From: Seriola aureovittata | Taxonomy: Eukaryota > Chordata > Actinopteri > Carangiformes > Carangidae | NCBI RefSeq assembly: GCF_021018895.1 | Contig: NC_079381.1 | Span: forward strand, 16,388,501-16,452,500 | DNA: 64,000 nucleotides | Direction: 5' to 3' | In this document: positions 12,079 through 64,000 of the stretch, piece by piece | Position numbering within the stretch: the stretch's first letter is position 1 | Layout: each line of letters opens with the position of its first letter | The notes under the pieces: generated by a model | Told to the model about the DNA's origin: nothing | Database searches by the model: none | Seen by the model: only the letters and a program-made list of their open reading frames with translations | Program-made: the position numbers and the translations under genes

Positions 12079-15000
12079 GTAAGGATTTATGTCATTTTGA
12101 GCCGGCTGAAGGTGTGTGTCGGTTGAAGTGCTATGACCGTAGTAACCAGATAACAGTTTTATAAGATGCGCTGGATTTGCTGCGAGTTGTCGCTGTGACT
12201 GACCTGTTTTTTTGCTTCGACCTCAACTTGCAGACCTGTTGATGTAGCACAGTTGACGGAGGGTGGTTTGAAGTCGTAATATGTGGCCTGTTGTTTACTG
12301 TTGTACTTAAGAGCTAGCTAGCGTTAGCTGGCTGGTTAGCCGCAAAGCTTGCGTCACCATTGTTACCGGCGATACGCGGGCAGGGCAGACACATCAGGGC
12401 GTGGAGGCGCCTCCAGATGTGGCTTTTGTTATTGTGACAGGGACATTGTGGTGCAGCCATTTGGATAACGTTACCTAACCTGTCCTGTCAGGATACACCA
12501 CTTGGCTAGCGGATACATACAGCACTAGCATCCCAGACAGCATGGGCGTGGTTATGGTAGTCCAATATATATATGAAAAGATGTTGTTGATGTTATGATG
12601 GAATCGTTATAATCAGCTTCGCAATTTGTTTGGTTTCAGTAACGTTACGTTACAGTTGCAGGACAGGAATATCAGGAATAGCCGTTCAAAACGTAAGGTG
12701 TCAGTCTACCCTGTGACGCTGAGATTGCTGCAAATCAGGAGCCTGTATCAGCTGTTGACCCTCACAACAAAGACCGGATCACAGCTGCTGCAAGTCAGGA
12801 TAGAGGGATATCAGTGATATACCATAAACTAATACTTAAAGTGGAATCTCTCATCTCAACTGAAGTAGATAAAACAAATACAAGCAGTTGTTTTGGTAGT
12901 AAGCTGACATAATGTTTACAGAACTAGCATGGGATGGAACAAACCTAAACCATGTGGAACATGTGCTGGAACGAACAAGTCATTGCAACTTAAACATCTG
13001 TATAATTATACATCATTATTCATACATTTTAAGTTAATGTTTCAAAACTGGTGCTGATCTGTCCCATAGGAGTCCTTTATGCTATACTTTAAGTCAAGTT
13101 TGCTCATAACATTCCTGGGATTCCTGCTGTTCAGAGACTGATTGGATTTGAGTGACTTTATAGATGTGAAGGAATGTTTGCATGCTACCACAAGTCATAC
13201 AACAGCAGACCCTCCTGACTTGATTCAGACATGATTTGACACACTTTGATGCTGAAAAACACGACCAAATCTCTTTTAAACAGACAGCATTTTCAGCAGA
13301 GAACAGGTTAATGAATTAATGAATGAATGATCAGATATACCTACTCCTACTGAGAGGAACATCTGTTTCTTTGAATAAATGTCACACTGTTAATGATCCT
13401 TGAGTTGCCAGCATTACTGTGGTGCCTCAACTATGCATATTCGTTAGTCTGCCAAGTGGTAAGTCAGGTTCAGCCAGTGTCATGTCCTGTACCAAGTATT
13501 CATTGTAGACATTGGAGACATTTAACTTGGCTATGTGCCTGTCTCAAATCTACCCAGCCTGATCAAGTAATTTGTTCACTTTTGTACCCTTTGTGACGAT
13601 GACAAAGTCAAACCTGCATAGATTAATTAAAAATACATCAATTTAATCAGTCCTGGTTTGATCTCACATGGGCCTAGACATACTTGGCTTAAGGTATTTC
13701 CAATATGGATAATGAAATATATGAATGAAATAAGCATGTAAGAAACCACTAAACATGTTTCCATCTGGTGACAGAGGTCAACACACATCAACCAACTAAT
13801 TTTGAAACCTAGATAATATGTCTATACCCGTAATGGGCCCTACTAATGTTGCATATATTTTGCATGCCATGAGGCATTGTTTCAGTTGTTAAATATTAGG
13901 CTTACACATTAAGGTGTTTTTGTTTGTTATTCACATTAAGAAAATTTTAAATCCTCTAAAGTGTTGACTTTTATCCAGACTTTGTAATAACATGCCATGT
14001 GAAAAGATTGCTCTCACATTGGCACATTATCCATGCATAAATTAGTCGTAGGGTTGATCCCAACCTTGCAATTACACATTTATGTGTGCTTAATGACTGA
14101 ACTGCTTAATCACCTCAATACAGAAGTGGCACATGAAATTACAGTAGCATTTTGTTCAGTGTCCTGTTCCATGAAACTGATCTAATCCTCGATCGTAGTC
14201 TGTGAAATGGCTTGGAACTGATCAATAGGTGCATCTTATTATCTAGCCTGTAGGACCTCACCTGACTACATAGCAGCAATGGTCCAATTTATTCCTGAAA
14301 GTTTACTTTTGAGCACTGAAATAGAAAAAACTATGGTTGCTGATGTTTAAACTTGGCATGAATTGCAGATTTATTTATACCATCTAAGCAGAGTCAGTGC
14401 AGTGTCATCATCCCTGTGATCTTCACTCCCAGCACATATGCTGCATTTGATGTGAGGAATGACCGATGCAGTGAACTTTGCCCTCAGAGGTCAAACAGTG
14501 ATAGGAAGTGTAAGATCGTTCTCAGAGTACATCAAGTGATACCAGGGTTCAGCATGTAAATGGGGGGGGTAGTGTTTAGGGTTGTGACGCAGACCCATTT
14601 ATACGCATGCAGTGTTTTGAAGAATGTGGAGGAGGAGCGAACACAGCTGCATGTTATGGAGAGAGTGGGAGTAGCCTGCAGAAAACTGGAACACCCTGAG
14701 TCAGGCTGCGAAGCAGATATCTAGCCTCTTTTCAATGGGAACTGCTGCTCATTACATTGCCTGTAGTGTACGGATGAGTGAGTGGGAAAAGAGAAAAAGG
14801 AAAGAGAGGGAGATCACATGGGCCACGATTGAGGGAAACATACAGTGGCTTTGTGAGAAGAGGGATATCAGGTGGTGGTTTAACGCTGAGCACATAAGGC
14901 ATCGAGCTTAGTGCAGGACTGCAGATAAGTTCTCTTGCATATTATAAACCTTGTATTTTTGAGAAACAAGCAAGTCTGGTCTTTCTATGGTTGACCTTTT

Positions 15001-15624
15001 GTTCTCAGAGTTACTTGTTTTGTCATCATCCCATTTGTTCAGCCCTGACCGATAATGGCCACTGCTCTTTTGCAGATTAACCTTTGTTGTCTCTCTTTTC
15101 ACTTTTGTTGCCATTCAGCTTTGAGGCCTCAGAACATCTACCTACACTCCATACAGGTTGTGAAGGTCATGAGCTGTATTACACACCCTCAGTTGTTTGC
15201 CAGGACTTTGTGTGTGGATCTGGACAGAATGGCATTGTTGGGCTACAGTCCCAGTAGTTCCACAGTACTGCACATGGCCAATCCTCTCCCATTAGGTCAC
15301 TACAGGGGCATAGGGGGACAATGAGGCTATTGTTTTAGGTGTACGTACACACATACACACACCATTGGACCCCCTCTTCTACTGGTCTGTTCCTCTAGAT
15401 TCAGGTCATTCAGCTCTCACACTGGATGAGTAAACACATTTACTCACAACGGCTTGTAACTATCAATGGGAGGCCAGAATTAGAACACATTTCCTTTGAA
15501 GTCGGTTTGTAATTTTAACTCCACAAATGCATATTCCTGAATTTAAGTTCAGTGTTCCTAGTACAACTTCCTATGCATGTTTTTTTCTAGATCATGACAC
15601 CTGTTGCTCTCTCAACTGAGGATG

Positions 15625-15652
15625 TTGTGTGTGTGTGTGTGTGTGTGTGTGT
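15625..15652. repeat. (TG)n microsatellite
   Basis: Pure TG array inside the inferred 5' UTR intron. Confidence 0.95.
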
Positions 15653-17187
15653 CTTGCCTCTATTTCAGTGACATCAGTTTCTACATACATCTGAAGTACA
15701 CTATCCGAGATGTTACATAGGAGCGTGATGTGGACCAATTAAGGATTTAAAAAACAAATCAATTGGTACTCGCTATATAAATTTTATATTGCAAGAGAGT
15801 GCAGCATGAAGGGGCACAAGTAATGTGAATGGAGCCACTTTGAGTTGAAAGCTGCAACTATTTCAGTCACATTTTGTAGGCGCACCACAAAATGGAGTGT
15901 TGTTGAAGTGGCCCTAAAAATTGCAAGTATTTTTTTCATGCTATGGAAGAACACAGGCTGCATAAGTCTTGTCCAAGTCTCACACTGGCACTATACATTC
16001 TACTGATAGTGTTCAAAATACTAAAGGATACAATTATAAATGAGATTCAAAGGTTTTATTTGTTATATGCTCATACAGTAGTGAAATGCAGTGTAGAGTA
16101 CAAGAGGCTGTGCTGAAACGGTTGTTGTGGTAAAGGAGTAAACATCATAGAAAATTATTCATGGTAACTGAGTTCTGCATCTGTCGTCAAACACCAGCTG
16201 AAATTTGAAAAAACTTTGAATAGATTATTTTCCTGCAGCGCCACTAGATTTTTCACACAGCTACCTTTGTTGCATCCATGTGCACATATAATGTACCTTA
16301 TACAAACAAAGTCACAACAGTTTTTTTCTGACATTTTGCTGTTTGCTAATTATTACACTCAAGTATAAAAATCTAGATTTGTGCTTCTTCCATTTGAATT
16401 AATACACATACTCGCATATAGTAGTAAATATGTCCAATGATTTATATTTGTTAGACTGGAAGACACCATGCTGCTATTCTGCTCTCAAAAATAGACTACT
16501 CTAAATTATATTTAAACCCAAGTGTGAGTTTGTTGAGACAGCCAGTCAGTAGTAGACCAGATTAGGCGTATTAGCGGCTCTCGCTGCATGGGGTAAGAAC
16601 ATTGACTTGGACTCCCACTGAGGAGACTGGGTTTCATGTTTATCTCTGTTTGGGTGGTAGAGATTATGGTTCTTACTCTTTGGTTGTTTTGTAACTATAT
16701 CAAAGACTGCAAATCTCTGCCGGCTGAGGACATGTTTTACTTTATTATTGCATATGTTGTGTTGCTGTTTAGTATCATGATACGGCCAGTCTGATTTGTT
16801 AGGAGACAGTGTCTACAGTAGTGGTAGTGTGTCTTTGGACCTCAGGGGATTATGGTTTATATGGTTGTTATGCTTTATGCTACCATTTGTTTTACAGAAA
16901 TTACTTTTATTAGGTATAAATCTTTAGAATAGTTAATTAATTTAATTTTTCAGACACACATTATACTAACATTCACTATAAGATTTCTGATCTTGTTTAA
17001 GTCAGTACATTTGGACAAATGCGGGTGCCCCCAGCCTCCCAATAGAGTTCATCTGTCTTTAGCAAATCCCTAAAGAAACAGTAGAACAGAGAGGGGGCAG
17101 CATATCCTTAACAGAGGAAAAAGCTTTTAATTAGTAAGTTCAAGAAAAGCACTAGACAGCTATAACTTCTCTAACATATGAGTATCT

Positions 17188-17223
17188 GACCTGAATAAGG
17201 AGTGGTGACTCCTTATTCAGGTC
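17188..17223. repeat. Inverted repeat, perfect 16-bp stem
   Basis: GACCTGAATAAGGAGT (17188-17203), loop GGTG, ACTCCTTATTCAGGTC (17208-17223). Confidence 0.95.
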
Positions 17224-18329
17224 CTGGGAATAAGTGAGTTCACCACATTATCAAGCCTTCTGAACTAACTATTACACAGTATGCCAGGTTCTTGGTTTAG
17301 TTTCTCCAAAAGTTTCAGATAGGGAGGGATATTGCAGAAGATTCCATGATCACAATTGTGTAGTAAATGAAATACAAGTAATAAATCTATTATCTGATTT
17401 TTGTATCCGATCACAGAACATAGAAAGTGTAGATTGGCATTCGTCACTGCCTCGTGAACAAAGAAACAGTGTGCTGTCCAGTGCCATGCCGTGTCTGTCT
17501 GGCCAGTTTAATATCTGTCTGGTTGGTGTTGGGCTTCGGACAGAGTCTTCAGTTTGGTCATATTGTTGGACACTATGATTTACACTTTACGATCTTGATC
17601 CATGTCTGCTAGCTTGTAGTGTCGACTCAGGAACCTACTCTGTGTTAGTATAATGTCTTGAGTCAGTGGTTGGTTGAAAATGAATATCATGCACAAACTA
17701 AGTGTGGTTCCTGCCCTCTGAATCAATCAACAGAATGAATCAATGAAGTGAAACAAAATGGTGATTCAGTCTGATTATCGGGCTAAGAATGCTTGACCTG
17801 GAAAACACTAGCTCATTTAATGAGTATGGAGATGGCCAGATGACGTTGCTTGAACTAGATAACTGAATAAGGTTAGAAGTATGCTTTGATGTCCGCAAGT
17901 GTTGTATACCGATATGCTAGTTCCGCACCACTACTGCACAATAGTGAAGCTGAGAGTGTGGCCAGGACGGAGTAGCAGGCAGCTCTTTGTTGGAACAGCT
18001 GGTAAACTTGAGGGAGTGCGAAAGGGTGGAGACAGGAAGGAGCAGGGGAGGAGTCGGGGTTTTTGGGATGGGGGACTGAAAGATGTAGTTTGAGAAGGGG
18101 AAGGAGAGTGGGACAGCCAAACAAAGATAGAAAGAAGAGGGGGGTCTCACATTGTAATGACCCATGTGCTGTACTTCCAGGCTGCCAACAACCAACAGAC
18201 AACACACGTGCAAATGTTCAGTGAGATGACCACTGCAGCAAAGTGCTTCATCAGACATGAACTTTTGTCTGTCTGATGTTCAGCTAGTCATGAATATTTG
18301 TTGGCTCTCTTGGTCTTCTCTGGTGTTAA

Positions 18330-18460
18330 TTAAAATTTCTTTGTTTTGGACAAAACAAGTGATCTCCATGTGTCATTTTCGGCTTTTCAACATTTTGATG
18401 GGCATTTTTTTTTCTATTATCTGACATTTAATGGGCCAAAAAATCAATTGATTAAAAGAG
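18330..18460 (-). mobile_element. MITE fragment, same family (copy 5)
   Basis: TTTGGACAAAACAAGTGATC followed by GATGGGCATTTTTTTTTC, then ATCTGACATTT and AAAAAATCAATTGATTAA: the family's interior in reverse orientation. Confidence 0.5.
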
Positions 18461-21400
18461 TATGCCACTGATTTAGCATTGCACTTCTGTAACATTGTCA
18501 GGCTCAGAATCGATGCAGAACCAGAGATGCCATCTTTTTCTACTCCACATATTCTTCTTCCTTGTCAAAATCCGGCACCTACATTACCCAAAATGCAACT
18601 AAACCATTCACACTTCGGTCAGAGGTTCCTGATTTTGTTTATTTTCATACACTGACTCATGTCACATCAGATAGAGGGCTTCATACAATTTTTTTTCATA
18701 TATGCAGTAATACTCCCCAAGACCTGTAAACTGGCTTTGATGTGTGCAATTGCTGCACATCCTGTAATCAAGAAACTCATCAACAGATTAATCTGAATGA
18801 AATTAATTATAGTTGTAACTGTAACTCATTATTTTTGTGTGAGGGACAGGCTGGGAGGTCATTGCTCCCAAGTTATAATGCAAAGTTTTTATGAATTCTT
18901 TCCCTCATCATTTACATCAATATCTTGTAACGTGAGAGCCTGTATCATTGCATCATCTTGGGGTGTATGTGCTGCCAAGATGAGACTTGTGTTTGCTAAA
19001 TGTGAGATGCTTTGTAATGCTATTTGTGCTCCTGACCTTGCAGAGTCAGTTTCACTGTTTAGCTGAAACTCAGAGGGGCCATCAGCCTGCTGTCTATATT
19101 TGTGTTTGTTTTTTCTCATGGATGCTTAAGACAGTAGCCTTTTCTTTGTCTGGGTCAGATGAATCCCTTGCTTTAGTCTCCTCACAACCTACTCTTCTCT
19201 CCTGCACCCTGAAGGGAAGGTAGTTTGGCTTGTTGATTCTCACATGAGCAAATGTGTGTCACCCTAGGTAAACATGTTTCTCCTCCACCAGAAGAACATT
19301 GATGTTATTATTACTAAGTTGAAAGATGAACTCTCTACAAAAGCAAAGTAAATGTAGACACCTGACAGCACACATTACAACTATACAGTCTGAACTGCTG
19401 CAGGTTTTGAGAGATGTCTTATGAAACACAGCAGGATAGAGAGGACTTTGAGTCCCATTTGAAATACAACAGGCCAGTTCCATGATAATGCATAACCAGT
19501 ATTTACTTTTCTGGATTCTCGGGTTGATTTTGGGTGACTATAATGCATGCACAGGCCTGGAGAGATGTGACTCCTGCAATAAGCATGTGAAATATTTTGA
19601 AAGTATCACACAGAGGGTAATATAAAGAAACTGATAGATACTGAGGCAAAAAGGTGGAGAACGAGATGAGAGCTGTGTTAATGGATGGGTCAATAGCTAT
19701 TGGCAGCTTCCCCACAGGCAGTAATTCTATACTACATGTCAAGGACAACAGTAGGACATCAGACCGGACACTTTCCACCACCAATATGTACATCAGTTGA
19801 CCCATTGTTGCAAACATCCAGAGTACTAATATTGTATGCTTCTCCATTAGTTTAAACTGTGTTGGAATTAATGAAAATCAGCTCTTTTCACTTCAGCACA
19901 TTTGAAATAAGTCTTTTATAAAAAAATAAAAATAAAAAAAACTTACTGACAAATGACAACAAACATTGACAACAATAATTTAAGTTAAACACTGTTAACA
20001 TAACATTTAGTGCAGGGCTGTTGCGTCGAAATGCATTACATTGTGCTGTTTTACATGTTAATGTTTGGGAATATTTGACTCCCAGGTGCAAAGTGTTGTT
20101 ATGGAGCCTGTTAGTGGAGACTGGGTTGGTTGAGGAACTGGAGAATGGCATGACTTGGACAACTGAGTGACATCTGTTTCATTTGAGCTGAGCTAAACGA
20201 CTTTGGGGGTGTGACATAATGGGTTGTTTTTTGGGGCAGGAAAAGGAAACAAAAAATGGGGCCAGTAGTTCAAGGGTAATTTCTCCTATGCTCTGAAATT
20301 ACCCTGAACATTCAAATCAAAATATATCTCAACCTGCATAAAAAGATAAACTTGGTGCACAAATACATACAGTATATATGGGTGTACTTGTGCATGTGCT
20401 AATATGTATGTATTATTATATTCATGTATTACTGTACCTGTTTGTTATTTCCTAAGGGTAAAAAACTTGCTTGCCGGTGCTTCTGTAGCCTGCTAGCTGC
20501 AAATCACCAGGCTAATCAAAGCTCTGGCAACGTTGTATGAATGGATTACACTATTGACACTAGGTCAGATTAGGTCATATTGACCGTGCTGCATAGTATG
20601 AAGGGATTAAAGCATTAGTCCTAAATGTACACAAAGAAAGTAGCAGGGAAGTCATGAGTAGGGAGACTCTGAAGTGCTAAAACGTCCTTGAGCAAGAGGC
20701 TGGTTCAAGTTCTAGTCCTGCTCAACAGGGGTGCTGTCTTGCCACTGACCCTGGGGTCAGATCTTCCAATGGAGCATTTCCCACTTGGTATTACTAGTGC
20801 AGTATAATAGTTTTAAACATGGTTGTTTGTATTATTGGTACTGAGTATGGTGCTGTTTTTGTTGTTGAAATAGCATGATTTATTTTGTTTCTTCACTTTA
20901 TTTTTTTGTTCCTTTAATAATTTGATAAGATACTAGGCCTACACTGTTTATTAATATCTGATTTGATGTAAAGAAAAGTCTTTGGGATGTGGCACTCCAC
21001 ATTACCATAGTATTAGATAGCTCTATAGCCAAAACCAAAACAAAGGCTTTAGACCTTGTGTAGCTGACTTGTTGGCTGCAAATGCACAGGGCTCCCCAGC
21101 GAGTCCCCAGGGCTCAGCAGATACCATTCTGCGTGCTCCAGGGACATAAATCCTCTTTGCATGGCTGGTGATCAAGCCGTGATGTAAAGGAGCTTAGTAG
21201 CAACAGACAGGCAGGCAGGAAGCTGCTTCTCTGTTGGCCAGGGGTCAGGTGATCACACACAACACCTACAGCGCAGAGAGAGTGATAGCAAGGAAGAGGT
21301 GGAAAAACAAACTGAGAAATTGACATGGATTTGACATTTGGCCACACAAAGTAGTAGACATGAGTCAGAGGTTTTTCAAAAGATAGATCTAATGTAATCT

Positions 21401-21577
21401 GGGCCTGCTGTAGCTCCGCACCAGGACAGGCTTGCTGTTGGATACTTTGGAAGCACACCTTGCAGATATGGATGTTTACTGACAGCAGCGAGGTTAAGTG
21501 CCTTCTTTGAATATTGGGAAGTTGAGAGGGACCAAGGTGAGAGGAATAACTGCTCTAACTATTGCTGCTGGTACTTA

Positions 21578-21781
21578 AGGCTACAACAAATTATTATTTT
21601 CATTATGGATTAATCTGCCAATTATTTTCTGGATTGATTAGTTTATGATCATATATGCCCAACAAAAGCATAAAATTATCACATTTGAGAAGCCAGTCTT
21701 TGGCATTTTTGCTTGAGAAAATATTCAATTTATCAAAATAATTACTAATCTACTAATCGACTAATGAAATATAAAGCGCCT
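21578..21781 (+). mobile_element. MITE, AGGGCTGCAACTAACGATTA family (copy 1)
   Basis: Starts AAGGCTACAACAAATTATTA with GATTAATCTGCCAATTATTT, has an internal ATTTGAGAAGCC...TTTGGCATTTTTGCTTGAG block, and ends in CTAATCGACTAATGAAATA. These are hallmarks of a common teleost MITE. Confidence 0.75.
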
Positions 21782-22047
21782 AATGTATCCACTGCTCTGG
21801 GACTTTGGCTCCATTATACCTCTCTGTCAATCACATTATTGTTTTCTTGATGCTGGAGATCTGGATGTGAACATAGATCAGCCTTGTAGTCAGAGGAAAT
21901 TAATGCTCTGATATGGAACGTCCTATTCATGTTAAATGTTTAAGCTTACTCCTCTCTCTGTATCTTTCTTTTCCTCTCTGCACAGGTCACTTTCCTCCTT
22001 CCCTTCCCCTCCTCCTCCCCCTTCCACCATTCGCAGCACCGGTTGCC

Positions 22048-63745
<41,698 letters not shown>

Positions 63746-64000
63746 GTGCCAGCTCCCCCGGGAGGAGAAGAGACATTTTCCAGTTGCGCAACAGTCCGCT
63801 CTTCTCGTTTTACCACGAAACAGAAAGTTAATGACAATGTCACTCTCGAAACAAATATATGCTTCACGTGGTAACTGTACAAATTCGATAATTTCTCCAA
63901 GATAAGTGACCACTGCCACAAACAAACCACACGCCCGCCACCGGGCAGGTAGCTCTCAGCTACCCTGGCAACACTACATGTGACATTAAAACAATGACAA
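63746..64000 (+). other. ctif: ctif 3' UTR (start)
   Basis: Sequence after the TAG stop. An ATTAAA hexamer at 63985-63990 is a possible polyadenylation signal close to the window edge. The true 3' end may lie beyond the window. Confidence 0.6.

Larger units (their letters stand above)
12079..21985 (+). other. Inferred ctif 5' UTR intron (9.9 kb)
   Basis: It runs from the putative exon-1 donor to the acceptor before the ATG exon. It contains CpG-rich flank to about 12.45 kb, a (TG)n array at 15625-15652, a perfect hairpin at 17188-17223, and MITE fragments at about 18330-18460 and 21578-21781. A ZNF143-like motif lies at 18579-18599. No coding sequence is recognised. A further non-coding exon could be hidden here. 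Confidence 0.5.

Noticed and set aside
17873..18258. Overlapping minus-strand frames of 110-113 codons
   Set aside because: Composition is low-complexity (Ser/Pro/Leu) without motifs; no splice or promoter context.
19503..19847. 114-codon minus-strand frame with hydrophobic stretches
   Set aside because: Membrane-like appearance is from T-rich DNA; no homologous family recognised and no other exons nearby.

Overview
The window is vertebrate nuclear DNA, most likely from a ray-finned (probably percomorph) fish. It is AT-rich and full of long (CA/TG)n arrays. It carries several dispersed repeats typical of teleost genomes: a Tc1-type transposon remnant, AGTGGTGG-ended and AGGGCTGCAAC-ended MITE families, a tRNA-derived SINE and an L2-like LINE fragment. 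No bacterial-style operons, rRNA, tRNA genes or CRISPR arrays were seen.

One protein-coding gene is supported: ctif (CBP80/CBP20-dependent translation initiation factor) on the + strand. Twelve coding exons run from the ATG at 22048 to the TAG at 63745. All junctions are GT-AG, all phases agree, and the spliced frame gives 676 codons plus stop. The N-terminal half is low-complexity and basic (cap-binding-complex side). The C-terminal part (about residues 448-660) is the MIF4G fold. A likely promoter and non-coding first exon sit at about 11.85-12.08 kb, marked by a ZNF143-type motif, an E-box, local CpG enrichment and a GTAAGG donor.

Layout: 1-11.8 kb is upstream sequence with microsatellites and MITE copies. 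11.85-12.5 kb is the putative promoter and exon 1. 12.1-22.0 kb is the inferred 5' UTR intron. 22.0-27.35 kb holds exons 1-6. 27.35-40.59 kb is a 13.2 kb intron with MITEs, an L2 fragment and an exon-like GC-rich island. 40.59-40.67 kb is exon 7. 40.67-50.81 kb is a 10.1 kb intron with a Tc1 remnant, a nested DNA transposon and a strong candidate 81-nt cassette exon (46533-46613). 50.81-55.15 kb holds exons 8-10. 55.15-62.69 kb is an intron with a long (TG)n array, a SINE and a transposon island. 62.69-63.75 kb holds exons 11-12, followed by the start of the 3' UTR.

The most useful leads are about ctif isoforms: an in-frame 27-codon cassette between exons 7 and 8, two exon-like segments that would give truncated proteins, and a frame-neutral Ser/Gly/Arg-rich exon 3. 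Structural curiosities are a perfect 21-bp-stem hairpin at 48.9 kb, a perfect 16-bp-stem hairpin at 17.2 kb, a G12-T-G12 tract at 55.55 kb, and a transposon-in-transposon at 44.5-45.8 kb. I found no convincing evidence of a wholly new biological system.
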